Assembly: GCF_051860665.1 (NCBI RefSeq)
Contig: NZ_JBHYDM010000001.1
Coordinates: 62,001 to 126,000, forward strand
Source: Falsiroseomonas sp051860665
GTDB lineage: Bacteria > Pseudomonadota > Alphaproteobacteria > Acetobacterales > Acetobacteraceae
Direction of reading: 5' to 3'
Length of the DNA: 64,000 bases
Within the stretch, counting starts at the first letter, position 1; each line of letters begins with the position of its first letter. The translations under genes were made by a program, and so were the position numbers. This document shows, in pieces, positions 1 through 9,417 of the stretch. The notes below the pieces were generated by a model, which saw only the letters and a list, made by a program, of their open reading frames with translations, made no database searches and was not told where the DNA came from.

Positions 1-1779
1 AGCGAGAGCTGGCCGAAGCGCCGGGCGGAGGCCGAGGCCGCGGTGGCGGAGACGGCGCGCGCCCTGCTGGTTGCCGTGCAGGCGCGGCGCCAGGCCAAGG
101 CGCCGGTGCTCAAGGCCCCGGCCGAGGCGCTCGCAAGGGTCTTCGCGCGCTTCCCCCATGAGCTGACGCCGGACCAGGCGGCGGCGGTGGCGGCGGTGCG
201 GGCGGATCTGGAAAGCGGTCGGCCGATGGACCGGCTGGTCTGCGGCGATGTCGGCTTCGGCAAGACGGAGGTCGCGTTGCGGGCCGCCGCCATCGCCGCG
301 CTGGCCGGCCATCAGGTGGCGCTGCTGGCGCCCACCACGGTGCTGGTGCGCCAGCATCTGGAGAGCTTCCGCCGCCGCTTCGCCGGCACCGGCCTGCGCG
401 TGGAGGCGCTGTCCCGCCTGACGCCGCCGGCCGAGGCGCGGGCGATCCGCGCCGCCATCGCGGCGGGCGAGGTGGCGATCGCCATCGGCACCCAGGCGCT
501 GGCCGCAAGCGCCGTCCGCTTCGCCGACCTGTCGCTGCTGATGATCGACGAGGAACAGCGTTTCGGCGCGCGGCAGAAGGCGCAACTTCGGAAGTTGCGT
601 GACGCCGGCGCGCCGCATGTGCTGACGCTGACCGCCACGCCGATTCCGCGCACGCTGCAGGCCGCGCTGGTCGGGCTGCGGGAGCTGAGCGTGATCGCCA
701 CCGCCCCCGCGCGGCGCCAGCCCGTGCGCACGCTGCGCGCCACGCCGGATGATGCGCTGCTGGCCCAGGCCCTGCGGCGGGAGGCGCGGCGCGGCGGGCA
801 GAGTTTCGTCGTCTGCCCGCGCATCGAGGATATCGACCCGCTGCGCCGGCGCATCGCGGCGCTGGTGCCGGATCTGACCCTCATCGTGGCGCATGGCGGC
901 CTGCCGGCGGCGGAGGTGGACGAGGCGATGTTGCGCTTCGCCGAGGGCGGGGCGGATGTGCTGCTCTCGACCAACATCGTCGAGGCGGGGCTCGATGTGC
1001 CGCGCGCCAATACCATGCTGGTCTGGCGCGCCGACCGCTTCGGCCTGTCGCAGCTGCACCAGCTGCGCGGCCGCGTCGGGCGCGGGCGGGACCGTGGTGC
1101 GATCTATCTGCTGACCGATCCGGCGCAGCGGATTTCCGCCACCACCGAGGGCCGGCTGCGCACGCTGGAGGCGCTGGACCGCGTCGGCGCCGGCTTCGCC
1201 ATCAGCCTGCGCGACCTGGATCTGCGCGGCGCCGGCGAATTGCTGGGGGAGGCGCAAGCCGGGCATGTGAAGCTGGTGGGGATGGAGCTGTACCGCCACC
1301 TGATGGACCGCGCCCTGGCCGTGGCGCGGGGGGAAACGCCGCCGGAGATCTGGAGCCCGGCCCTGGCGCTCGGCGTGGATGCCTTCGTGCCGGAGGCGCA
1401 TGTGCCGGAGGAGGCGCTGCGCGTCGACGTCCATGCGCGGCTCAGCCGCATGCTGCGGGAGGGCGATGCGGCGGCGGTGGATGCGCTGGAGGATGAGATG
1501 GAGGACCGCTTCGGCGCGCCGCCGGAGCCCTTGCAGAACCTGTTCGCGCTGGTGCGGCTTTCCATCGATTGCCGGCGCCTCGGAATCGCGCGGCTGGAGG
1601 TGGGGCCGGCGGCGGCGGCGGCGACACCGCGGCAGGCGCCCGCCGAGCCGCCCGCCACGCTGGAACTTTCGAAGGGCCGGCTGCTGCTGCGCCAGGCGAG
1701 CGGCACGGCGGCGGAACGGCTGGCGGTGGCGCAGGCGCTGCTGGCGGCGGTGGCGCCGCTTCAGCTGGCGATCGCATAG
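1..1779 (+). CDS. mfd: Transcription-repair coupling factor Mfd, C-terminal part (5' end outside window)
   Basis: The reading frame is open from base 1, so the window holds about the last 592 residues of a protein usually near 1150. Mfd is an ATP-driven DNA translocase that removes RNA polymerase stalled at lesions and recruits UvrA. The visible part starts at the linker before the translocase. It has Walker A (GDVGFGKTE), the DEEQRFG box, the TATPIPRT motif, the GLDVPRANT region and GRVGRG, then the C-terminal TRCF domain. The near relative RecG lacks DEEQRFG and the TRCF tail, so Mfd is preferred. The last 19 bases overlap the end of the convergent gamma-glutamyltransferase gene. Confidence 0.95.
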   Translation, partial: SESWPKRRAEAEAAVAETARALLVAVQARRQAKAPVLKAPAEALARVFARFPHELTPDQAAAVAAVRADLESGRPMDRLVCGDVGFGKTEVALRAAAIAALAGHQVALLAPTTVLVRQHLESFRRRFAGTGLRVEALSRLTPPAEARAIRAAIAAGEVAIAIGTQALAASAVRFADLSLLMIDEEQRFGARQKAQLRKLRDAGAPHVLTLTATPIPRTLQAALVGLRELSVIATAPARRQPVRTLRATPDDALLAQALRREARRGGQSFVVCPRIEDIDPLRRRIAALVPDLTLIVAHGGLPAAEVDEAMLRFAEGGADVLLSTNIVEAGLDVPRANTMLVWRADRFGLSQLHQLRGRVGRGRDRGAIYLLTDPAQRISATTEGRLRTLEALDRVGAGFAISLRDLDLRGAGELLGEAQAGHVKLVGMELYRHLMDRALAVARGETPPEIWSPALALGVDAFVPEAHVPEEALRVDVHARLSRMLREGDAAAVDALEDEMEDRFGAPPEPLQNLFALVRLSIDCRRLGIARLEVGPAAAAATPRQAPAEPPATLELSKGRLLLRQASGTAAERLAVAQALLAAVAPLQLAIA

Positions 1780-3455
1780 GCCGGGCGCCGGGGATCGGCG
1801 CCGGCGGCCATCAGGCCCGTCATGGGATCGGTGCGGATCGCCTCGACGCTGCCAGCGGCATAGGCCCAGTCGGGCCAGGCCTGGATCTCATGCCCCAGCG
1901 CCGCCAGCGCGGCGCGCGTTTCGGCGGGGATGCGCGATTCGACGGCGAGCTTGCGCGGGAAATACTCGAAGGGCGCGAAGGAGGAGGGGAAGGCATAGGT
2001 CGCGATGCGCGGTGCCTCGATCGCCTCCTGCACCTCCATGCCGAAATGCAGCACGTTCAGCAGCACCTGCAGCATGGACTGCACCTGCACATCGCCGCCC
2101 GGCGTGCCGAAGGGCATGACGCCGCCATCGGCCAGCACGGCGAGCGCGGGGTTGGGCGTGAGGCGCGGGCGCTTGCCCGGCGCCACGCCGCAGGGATGCG
2201 CGGGATCGACGCGGCTCTGCGATCCGCGCGCGGAAGGCACGATGCCGAGGCCCGGCACCACCGGCGCATTCCAGGATCCGTCGGAGGGCGTGGCGCTGAA
2301 GGCATTGCCCCAGCGATCGACGACGCAGACATAGGAGGTATCGGCCTCCACCTCCGGCGGTTTTTCGCGCATGGGTGGCGGCAATTCGGTGCCATTGCCG
2401 ATCAGCGGCGGCGGCATGTCCGGGCAGGCGGCGTCGGCGCGGAAGGCGGCGGCGCGGGCGGCGACATGCGTCGCGGACAGCAGCTGGTCGAGCGGCACAT
2501 CGACCGTCGCCGGATCGCCAAAATGGTATTCGCGATCGGCCAGCGCGGCCTTCAGCGCCTCCGCGATCACATGCAGATACTCGGCGCTGTTGTGCGCCAG
2601 TCCCGAAAAACCGATGCGCTCGGCGATCAGCAGCGCCTCCAGCAGCGCGGGGCCCTGGCACCAGGGGCCGCAGGTGGAGATGGCGTGGCCACGCCAGAGG
2701 CGCGTGAGCGCGGGCTCGATGCGGCTGCGGAAATTGGCGAGGTCCTCGCGCGAGAGATAGCCGCCCTGGTCCCGCTGGAAGGCGACGACCTTGGCGGCGA
2801 TGTCGCCCCGGTAGAAGGCGGCATGGGCAGCGGCGAGGCCCTGCGCGCGATCGCCACCGGCGGCGGCTTCCTCATCCACCATGTGGCTCAGCATGGCGGC
2901 GAGATCCGTCTGCACGAATTTCTCGCCGACGGCCGGCGCACGCCCGCCAGGCAGGTAGATCGCGGCCGTGCTCGGCCAGCGGGCGTAGGACTCGAATTTC
3001 TGGACCAGGTTCTTCGCCATGGTCGGGTGCATCGCGAAACCATCACGCGCATGGCGGATGGCGGCGGCGGCGACCTCGCCGAAGGTCATGCTGCCGTGGC
3101 GCTGCAGCGCGGTGATCCAGGCATCGGGCGCCGCCGGCACCACCGTGCGCAGCACCCCCGGCGGCATTTTTCCTCCATGCTCGCGCAGGAAGAGATCGGC
3201 GGGGATGGACTTCGGCCAATGGCCCAGGCCGGCGATGGTCTCCACCTCGCCCGCCGCGGTCCGCAGGATGATGGGCGCGACGCCGGCGACATTCACGATA
3301 TCGGACTGCACCACGCCCAGCGTGATGCCGGCGGCCACGCCCGCATCGATGGCATTGCCCCCCGCCTCCAGCACCGCATGCCCCGCCGCGGTGGCCAGGT
3401 AGTGGCCGGCGGAGACGGCGTGGCGCGTGCCGTAGAGGGTGGGGCGGCCCGTCAT
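1761..3455 (-). CDS. Gamma-glutamyltransferase family protein (Ntn hydrolase)
   Basis: This 564-residue protein resembles gamma-glutamyltransferases, which cleave or transfer gamma-glutamyl groups after autocatalytic cleavage before a threonine. GGNAIDAGVAAG near residues 33-44 and ADTSYVCVVDRWGNAFS near 371-387 match the family, and the threonine near 373 is the expected nucleophile. No signal peptide is visible, so it is probably cytoplasmic, unlike the periplasmic E. coli enzyme. It is the last gene of a minus-strand operon after an FAD oxidase and a binding protein. ATG 3455 gives a TGATG overlap with the upstream stop, like the junction before it. GTG 3458 is an alternative. Substrate is not known from sequence. 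Confidence 0.85.
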   Translation of the reverse strand: MTGRPTLYGTRHAVSAGHYLATAAGHAVLEAGGNAIDAGVAAGITLGVVQSDIVNVAGVAPIILRTAAGEVETIAGLGHWPKSIPADLFLREHGGKMPPGVLRTVVPAAPDAWITALQRHGSMTFGEVAAAAIRHARDGFAMHPTMAKNLVQKFESYARWPSTAAIYLPGGRAPAVGEKFVQTDLAAMLSHMVDEEAAAGGDRAQGLAAAHAAFYRGDIAAKVVAFQRDQGGYLSREDLANFRSRIEPALTRLWRGHAISTCGPWCQGPALLEALLIAERIGFSGLAHNSAEYLHVIAEALKAALADREYHFGDPATVDVPLDQLLSATHVAARAAAFRADAACPDMPPPLIGNGTELPPPMREKPPEVEADTSYVCVVDRWGNAFSATPSDGSWNAPVVPGLGIVPSARGSQSRVDPAHPCGVAPGKRPRLTPNPALAVLADGGVMPFGTPGGDVQVQSMLQVLLNVLHFGMEVQEAIEAPRIATYAFPSSFAPFEYFPRKLAVESRIPAETRAALAALGHEIQAWPDWAYAAGSVEAIRTDPMTGLMAAGADPRRPAYAIAS

Positions 3456-5035
3456 CACGGGGCGGGGCGGGCGTGGACGGCGACCACCTGCTCATCCATC
3501 CGCGGGGTATAGGTGATGCCGCGCCGCGTGCCGATGGCGGACATCTGCACATAGAGCGGGATCTGCACATGCAGGTCCTGCACCTGGTGCATCGCCTGGC
3601 GCACCGCGGCCTCCCGCCCCTCATCCATCCGCACCATCACCTCCCGCACCACGGCGTCCACCGCCGGATCGCTGAAGCCGCTGCGGTTCGCACCGCCCAG
3701 GTTTCGGGGCACGTCGCGCGTGTGGAAGGAGGTGGAGAGCACATAGGTGGCGTCGCCGGAGGAGAAGGACCGGCCGACGAAATGCATCGGCAGCAGCACG
3801 CGATTGGGGCGGATGCGCGGGAAGAAGACCGTGCTGGGCGTGACATCCACCGTCATCTTCAGCCCGGCGCGGGACAGCATCTGGCCTACCGCCTGGCAGA
3901 TGCGCGCATCGTTCACATAGCGGTCGTTGGAGCAGGAGATGGTCAGGCCGAAGCCATCCGGGAAGCCTGCCTCCGCCAGCAGCCGCCGCGCGCCCGCGAC
4001 ATCGGCGGGCGCCACGCGCACCGCCGGGTCGTAGCCGCCGAAACCCTCGGGCGTCAGCTGGGCGGAGGCGACGGCCTGGCCTTCCATGATGCGCTCCACC
4101 AGCGCCGTGCGGTCGATCGCCATGGAAAGCGCGCGGCGCACGCGGACATCGGAGAGCGGGTTCACCGGCAGCGGCTGGCCATTGCCATCCACCGCAAGCG
4201 GCAGGGGATCCGTCGCCACGTTCAGCGACAGGTACATGATGCGGTCGGTCGGACGGCTGGCGATGTTCACGCGGCCCTCGCGCCGCAGCCGCGCCAGGTC
4301 GGTCAGCGGCACATCCTCGATCAGGTCGTAGTCGCCGGCGAGCAGACCGGCCAGGCGCGCGGCATCACTGGCGATGACGCGCACATCCACCTCCGCCCAG
4401 GCCGGGCGCGTGCCGTAGTAGCTCTCGCTGCGCTGCAGCCGCATGCCGGAGGGCGAGACGCCATTGCCCACCACGCGATAGGGGCCGGTGCCGATGGCCG
4501 CGCGGCCGCGGTTGAAATCCTCCGTGCTCGCCTGCGCCGCGGCGCGGGCGGAGACGATGAAAACATTGGTGAGCTGGCCAGGGATGAGCGGATTCGGCTC
4601 GCTGGTATGCAGCCGCACGGTCAGCGGATCGAGGATCTCGACGCGGTCGATGGTGCGCAGGTTGATCGTATAGGGGCCGATATTGCCCGGCACATTCGGG
4701 ATGCGGGCGATGGAGAAGGCGATGTCCTCCGCCGTGAAAGGCGAGCCATCGTGGAAGGTCACGCCGGGGCGCAGCTTCAGCTCCCAGATCGTGGGTTCCA
4801 CCGCGCGCCAGCTTTCCACCGCGCCGGGCACCTGGCGGCTGTTCTCGTCGCGGCTGATCACCGTGTCGTAGATGTGGCGCGCGGCCGCCATGTTCGGGCC
4901 GTTGAAGAAGAAATGCGGATCGATGCCGAAGGTGGATTGCACTGCCATGGTCAGCGTCTGCGCGCCGGCCGGCGCCGCGAGCGGCAGGCAGAGGGCTGCG
5001 AGCGCGAGCAGCCGGGACCAGGTTTTGGACCGCAT
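3455..5035 (-). CDS. ABC transporter substrate-binding protein, peptide family (SBP_bac_5)
   Basis: This is a 526-residue periplasmic binding protein with a clear signal peptide (MRSKTWSRLLALAALCLPLA, cleavage near AGA-QT). The lobes are in the normal order for family 5: LKLRPGVTFHDGSPFTAEDIAFS near residue 90, GTGPYRV near 185, a VRRALSMAIDR segment near 300, and the C-terminal lobe after LLAEAGFPDGFG. It captures a peptide, polyamine or similar ligand for an inner-membrane permease. No permease or ATPase genes lie in its operon, so it must share a transporter encoded elsewhere. Its start overlaps the FAD oxidase stop as TGATG. Confidence 0.88.
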   Translation of the reverse strand: MRSKTWSRLLALAALCLPLAAPAGAQTLTMAVQSTFGIDPHFFFNGPNMAAARHIYDTVISRDENSRQVPGAVESWRAVEPTIWELKLRPGVTFHDGSPFTAEDIAFSIARIPNVPGNIGPYTINLRTIDRVEILDPLTVRLHTSEPNPLIPGQLTNVFIVSARAAAQASTEDFNRGRAAIGTGPYRVVGNGVSPSGMRLQRSESYYGTRPAWAEVDVRVIASDAARLAGLLAGDYDLIEDVPLTDLARLRREGRVNIASRPTDRIMYLSLNVATDPLPLAVDGNGQPLPVNPLSDVRVRRALSMAIDRTALVERIMEGQAVASAQLTPEGFGGYDPAVRVAPADVAGARRLLAEAGFPDGFGLTISCSNDRYVNDARICQAVGQMLSRAGLKMTVDVTPSTVFFPRIRPNRVLLPMHFVGRSFSSGDATYVLSTSFHTRDVPRNLGGANRSGFSDPAVDAVVREVMVRMDEGREAAVRQAMHQVQDLHVQIPLYVQMSAIGTRRGITYTPRMDEQVVAVHARPAP

Positions 5036-6372
5036 CAGACGCCTCCTTTGGTGACGCGCCAGCCATCCAGCCGGTCGCGCAATTGATAGGCGGTGCCCAC
5101 GAAGGGCATGAACCAGGGCTGGCCCGTGTAGAAGGGCCGGGTCGGAAAACTCAGCCGGGCGAAGGCGGAGACACGGTTGGACCCGCCCAAAATCTGCTGC
5201 GCGGCGACGCGGCCGAAATGCGTCATCCCCACCACGCCGCTGCCATTGCAGGCCAGCGCGTAATGCACGCCGTCCTGGATGCCGACATGCGGCATCATGT
5301 CGAAGGCGAAGGCGACATTGCCCTTCCAGCCATGGGTGATGCGCACGCCGGCGAGATCCGGGATCAGGTCCACCAGGAAGCGGTGCAGCGTCGCCGCCGC
5401 CTTTCGGGGATCCGTCTGCACGAAGCTGGCGCGGCCGCCGAAGAGGATGCGGCGATGATCCGGCGAGGGGCGGAAATAGTAGAGGATCTTCTTGGTATCG
5501 CCATAGACGCGCAGCTTCGGCAGCGCACGGCGCACGCGGTCCTCGCCCAGCTCCTCCGTCGCGATCATGTAGCTGGCAACGGGGATCAGGCGGCGGCGAA
5601 ACCAGGGTGTGGCCGCGCCGGTATAGCCATTCGTCGCCAGCATCATGTTCTTGGCGGCGATGCGTCCCTTGTCGGTGGTGACGAGGAAGCTGCCATCCGG
5701 CTGCCGCGCGTAGGATTGCAGCGAGACGCCGGAGACGAGGCTGGCGCCGTGCCGCATCGCGGCCTCGGCGAGGGAGCGCACATACTTGGCGGGATGCAGC
5801 CCGCCGGCGCGCAGCATCACCATGCCACCATGGTATTTGGCGGTCGCGATCTCCTCCGCCACAGCGCCGCGCGGCACGACGAAGGCTTCCTCCGCGCCGG
5901 TCGCGGCGTTCAGCATCTCGGCGCGGCGCTTCAGCCCCTCCATGGCCCTGGGTGCATGCGCGCCCACAAAGCGGCCGCTGCGGACGAAATCACAAGTGAG
6001 ATTTTCGCGCGCGATCAGCGTGGCGAATTCCTCATAGGCGGCCTCGCCTTCCTCCACCATCTCGGCGACCAGCTGGGCGCCGAAGGCCTCGGCCAGGTCG
6101 GCGCGCACCTTGCCCAGGCTGCCCGCGCCGGACAGCGCGCCGCCATTGCGGGAGGAGGCGCCCCAGCCGATCGTCTCGCGGTCGATCACCAGCGCCTTCA
6201 CGCCGTTGCGGCCGAGCTCCAGCGCCGTCGACAGGCCGGCGATGCCGCCGCCGACCACCAGCACCTCCGCGGTCTCGGGCAGCGCCGCCATGCCCGGCGC
6301 GGGGGGCGCGGCCTCCCACCAATAGGGGGTCTCGCGGAAGCCAGGCGCGAAGATGGCGTCGGATCCTGTCAT
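5035..6372 (-). CDS. FAD-dependent amine/amino-acid oxidoreductase (DAO family, PuuB-like)
   Basis: This 445-residue flavoprotein has the Rossmann motif VLVVGGGIAGLSTALELGRNG near residues 37-57, an acidic residue after the second strand (VIDRET) and the GWGASSRNGGALSG segment typical of gamma-glutamylputrescine oxidase-like enzymes. The C-terminal half has VRITHGWKGNVAFAFDMMPH and ALACNGSGVVGMTHFG, which contact the flavin in this family. It would oxidise an amine or N-substituted amino acid to an imine. It is first in an operon with a binding protein and a gamma-glutamyltransferase, which suggests gamma-glutamyl-amine use. That pathway is inference. ATG 6372 begins just before the conserved part, and the open frame upstream looks noncoding. 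Confidence 0.85.
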   Translation of the reverse strand: MTGSDAIFAPGFRETPYWWEAAPPAPGMAALPETAEVLVVGGGIAGLSTALELGRNGVKALVIDRETIGWGASSRNGGALSGAGSLGKVRADLAEAFGAQLVAEMVEEGEAAYEEFATLIARENLTCDFVRSGRFVGAHAPRAMEGLKRRAEMLNAATGAEEAFVVPRGAVAEEIATAKYHGGMVMLRAGGLHPAKYVRSLAEAAMRHGASLVSGVSLQSYARQPDGSFLVTTDKGRIAAKNMMLATNGYTGAATPWFRRRLIPVASYMIATEELGEDRVRRALPKLRVYGDTKKILYYFRPSPDHRRILFGGRASFVQTDPRKAAATLHRFLVDLIPDLAGVRITHGWKGNVAFAFDMMPHVGIQDGVHYALACNGSGVVGMTHFGRVAAQQILGGSNRVSAFARLSFPTRPFYTGQPWFMPFVGTAYQLRDRLDGWRVTKGGV

Positions 6373-6471
6373 GCGGTCAGCCTCGGCGGCGGGGGCGGCG
6401 ACGTCAACCCGGAAGGGCCTGGCGGGTGGCACCGAAGTTGCTTGGCCGGGACACCCTTGCAGCAGGTGTTC

Positions 6472-7089
6472 ATGGCCTCCACCCTCTCCTCGCCCGGCGA
6501 TCGCATGGCCGCCGGCAATCCCGTCGCGCGGCGGATCCTGCCGGTGACACGTCTTTTCATCCTGCTCTGCGGCTGGTGGCTGCTCGGCTACAGCCTGCTG
6601 GTCTGCGCGGACCTGGTGGCGCGGCGCTATCTGGGCGTGTCGCTGCAGGGCACGGATGAGATCGGCGGCTATACGCTCGCGGGGCTCAGCGCCTTCGGCT
6701 TCGCCCATACGCTGCTCACCCGGCGGCATACGCGGATCGACCTGTTCCTGGTGCGGCTCTCCGCCTGGCCGCGCGCCGCGGCGCATGTCTTCGCCGCCAT
6801 CGCCATCGCCGCCTTTGCCGGCTTCGTCGCCTGGCGCGCCTGGGCCGAGGTGGCCGACAGCATCGATTTCATGTCCGTCTCCACCAGCCCGCTGCAGGTG
6901 CCGCTCTGGATTCCGCAGGGCATCTGGTTCGCGGGACTCGCGCTGTTCGGTCTGGTGGCGGCGGTGCTCGCCCTGCATGCCGCCACGCTGCTGCTGCGCG
7001 GCCGGCTGCGGGAGGTGGATGCCTGGTACGGCCCGCCCACGGTGGATGAGGAAATCGCAGCCGAGACGAGCGGCGAGGCCGCACGATGA
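6472..7089 (+). CDS. TRAP transporter small permease (DctQ family)
   Basis: This is a 205-residue membrane protein with four predicted transmembrane helices: LFILLCGWWLLGYSLLV, the YTLAGLSAFGFAHTLL segment, VFAAIAIAAFAGFVAW and WFAGLALFGLVAAVLA. The RHTRIDLFL motif between helices 2 and 3 is typical of DctQ. It pairs with the large permease that follows through an ATGA overlap at 7086-7089. ATG 6472 is used. ATG 6505 is a possible shorter start. No DctP binding protein is next to the pair, and the nearest is at 15356-16417. Confidence 0.88.
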   Translation: MASTLSSPGDRMAAGNPVARRILPVTRLFILLCGWWLLGYSLLVCADLVARRYLGVSLQGTDEIGGYTLAGLSAFGFAHTLLTRRHTRIDLFLVRLSAWPRAAAHVFAAIAIAAFAGFVAWRAWAEVADSIDFMSVSTSPLQVPLWIPQGIWFAGLALFGLVAAVLALHAATLLLRGRLREVDAWYGPPTVDEEIAAETSGEAAR

Positions 7090-8396
7090 GCGGCTTCGGA
7101 ATCGCCCAGGCCGCCATCGGCTTCGCGCTGATGCTGGCGCTGATGTTCACCGGCCTGCATATCGGCGTGGTGATGGGCGCCATCGCGCTGCTGGGGGCGG
7201 ATCTCTATCTCGGCGGTCCCGTGATCAATGCCATCGGCACGCAGTTCTGGGGGGCGACTGACAGTTTCACCATGCTCGCCGTGCCGCTTTTCGTGCTGCT
7301 GGGCGAATTGCTGGTGCGCGGCGGTGCGACGGACCGCATGTACAAGGCGCTGTCGGTCTGGCTGGGGCCGCTGCCGGGCGGGCTGCTGCACACCAATATC
7401 GGCGCCTGCGCGCTGTTCGCCGCCGTCTCCGGCTCCTCCGTCGCCACCGCGGCCACCATCGGCACGGTGGCGCTGCCCACCTTCGCGGACCGGCGCTACG
7501 ATGCGCGGCTGGTGCTGGGCACCATCGCGGCGGGGTCGACGCTCGGCATCCTGATCCCGCCCTCCATCAACATGATCATCTATGGCGCCATGACCAATAC
7601 CTCGGTCGGGCAGCTCTATGCCGCGGGCGTGGTGCCGGGGCTGCTGCTGACGGCGCTGTTCATGGCGATGACGGCGGTGCTGTGCCTGTGGAGGCCGGCG
7701 CTCGCCGGCGCGCCGGAGCCGCGCCTGCCGATCGGCGAAAGGCTGCGCGCACTCGGCGGGCTGGCGGCGCCGGTTTCGCTGTTCGTCGTGGTGATGGGCA
7801 GCATCTATGCCGGCTGGGCGACGCCCACGGAAAGCGCGGCGGTGGGCGTGGTCTTCGCCTTCCTGCTGTCGATGTTCTACGGGCGGTTCAAGCTTTCGAT
7901 GCTGCATGCCTGCTTCGAGACGACGGTGACCGTGACGTCCATGATCGTGCTGATCGTCGCCGCCGCCTTCTACCTGAACTTCGTGCTCGGCATCCTCGGT
8001 GTGCCGCAGGCGCTGTCCTCCTTCGTCACCTCGCTCGGCGTGGGCCCCATCGGCATCCTGTTCGTGCTCTTCGTCTTCTACCTGATCCTCGGCTGCTTCC
8101 TGGAGACGCTGTCGATGATGGTGGGCACGATTCCCATCGTCTTCCCCATCGTCGTGGCGCTCGGCGTCGATCCGGTCTGGTTCGGCATCTTCCTGGTCAT
8201 CATGTGCGAGATCGCGCTGATCACGCCGCCGGTGGGCATGAACCTTTATGTCGTGCAGGGCCTCCGGCGCGGCGGCTCGGTGGGCGAGGTCATCCAGGGC
8301 ACCCTGCCCTTCCTGGGCGTGATGATCCTGCTGACCCTGCTGCTGATCGCCTTCCCCGGCATCGCACTGTGGCTGCCGGGGATGATGTTCGACTGA
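7086..8396 (+). CDS. TRAP transporter large permease (DctM family)
   Basis: This 436-residue polytopic protein is full length for DctM. It has about 12 hydrophobic segments, the GSSVATAATIGTVALP region near residue 118, LGILIPPSINMIIYG near 158 and the matching second-half motif EIALITPPVGMNLYVVQG near 378. DctM is the ion-coupled translocation subunit of TRAP importers, which take up organic acids with sodium or protons. It is translationally coupled to the DctQ gene. The 3' end lies 6 bp from the convergent Bug-type binding protein gene. Ligand cannot be read from the permease. Confidence 0.93.
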   Translation: MSGFGIAQAAIGFALMLALMFTGLHIGVVMGAIALLGADLYLGGPVINAIGTQFWGATDSFTMLAVPLFVLLGELLVRGGATDRMYKALSVWLGPLPGGLLHTNIGACALFAAVSGSSVATAATIGTVALPTFADRRYDARLVLGTIAAGSTLGILIPPSINMIIYGAMTNTSVGQLYAAGVVPGLLLTALFMAMTAVLCLWRPALAGAPEPRLPIGERLRALGGLAAPVSLFVVVMGSIYAGWATPTESAAVGVVFAFLLSMFYGRFKLSMLHACFETTVTVTSMIVLIVAAAFYLNFVLGILGVPQALSSFVTSLGVGPIGILFVLFVFYLILGCFLETLSMMVGTIPIVFPIVVALGVDPVWFGIFLVIMCEIALITPPVGMNLYVVQGLRRGGSVGEVIQGTLPFLGVMILLTLLLIAFPGIALWLPGMMFD

Positions 8397-8402
8397 TCGC
8401 GC

Positions 8403-9377
8403 TCAGTCCGCCCGGGTGCCGGCCGCGGCGAAGATGGGTTGCCACTTCGCCAGGTCGGCCTCCAGGAAGCGGGCGAAGGTGGGTGGGTCCATGCGGGGGA
8501 TGCGTTCGAACCCCTGCTGGCGCAGCCGGGCCCAGACCGCGTCATCCGCCAGCGCGCGGTCCGTCTCCGCCGCCAGCCGCGCCACCACCGGCTGGGGGGC
8601 GCCGGCGGGCAGGGCCAGGCCCATCCAGGTGGTCAGCTCATAGCCCGCCAGGCCGGCCTCCTGCAGGCTCGGCACCTCCGGCAGGAATTCGCTGCGCCCG
8701 GCGGAGGTGACGGCCAGCGCGCGCAGCTCCCCGGCGCGGATCTGGCTCAGCACGGTCGGGATATTGTAGCAGCCGGCCTGCACCTCCCCGGCGATCACCG
8801 CCAGGATGCCGGCCGGCGCCGTGCGATAGGGCACATGCACCAGCTGCGTGCCACTGATCTGCGCGAACAAGGCCATGGAGATGTGGTGCGAGGTGCCGTT
8901 GCCGCCGGAGGAGTAGTTGATCTGCCCCGGATTCGCCTTCGCCGCCGCCACCAGATCCGCCACCGTCCGATGCGGACTGCTGCGCGGCACCACCAGCGCA
9001 TTGGTCACCACGGCGAAGGGCGCCACCAGGGTGAAGTCGCGCCGCGGGTCGTAGCGCAGGCCGGCATGCAGGAAGGGGTTGAAGACCAGCGTGCCCTGGC
9101 TCGCCAGGCCGATCGTATGGCCATCCGGCGGCGCATTCTTCAGCGCCTCCGTCGCCACGATGCCGCCGGCGGCGGGGCGGTTCTCCACCACCACCGGCTG
9201 GCCGAGCTGCCGGCCCCAGATTTCCGCCATGGTCCGCGCCAGCATATCGGCCGTGCTGCCGGGGCCGAGCGGCACGATCAGGGTGACGGGTCGCGACGGC
9301 GCCCAGGCCGGCTGTGCCCGCGCGGCACCCGGCGCGGCCAGGGCGGCCGTCATCGCCAAAAAGTCTCTCCGACGCAT
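8403..9377 (-). CDS. Bug/TctC-family periplasmic substrate-binding protein
   Basis: This 324-residue secreted protein begins with a twin-arginine-like leader (MRRRDFLAMTAALAAPGAARA). Family motifs are VTLIVPLGPGSTADMLAR near residue 31, VVENRPAAGG near 60, YSSGGNGTSHH near 140 and VPYRTAPAGI near 160. Bug proteins bind carboxylates or amides for tripartite tricarboxylate transporters and are often orphans. No TctA or TctB is nearby. An AAGGAG Shine-Dalgarno sits before ATG 9377. The gene starts 40 bp after the DUF3604-like gene on the same strand, so the two are probably co-transcribed. Confidence 0.92.
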   Translation of the reverse strand: MRRRDFLAMTAALAAPGAARAQPAWAPSRPVTLIVPLGPGSTADMLARTMAEIWGRQLGQPVVVENRPAAGGIVATEALKNAPPDGHTIGLASQGTLVFNPFLHAGLRYDPRRDFTLVAPFAVVTNALVVPRSSPHRTVADLVAAAKANPGQINYSSGGNGTSHHISMALFAQISGTQLVHVPYRTAPAGILAVIAGEVQAGCYNIPTVLSQIRAGELRALAVTSAGRSEFLPEVPSLQEAGLAGYELTTWMGLALPAGAPQPVVARLAAETDRALADDAVWARLRQQGFERIPRMDPPTFARFLEADLAKWQPIFAAAGTRAD

Positions 9378-9417
9378 CGTCGTCTCCTTCCAGGAATCGA
9401 CTGGCGCGCTCTCCCGG

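Noticed and set aside
1569..3512. A 647-codon plus-strand open frame.
   Set aside because: It is antisense to the gamma-glutamyltransferase gene, and the composition (Gly, Arg and His rich) is that of a shadow frame. The minus-strand gene has clear family motifs.
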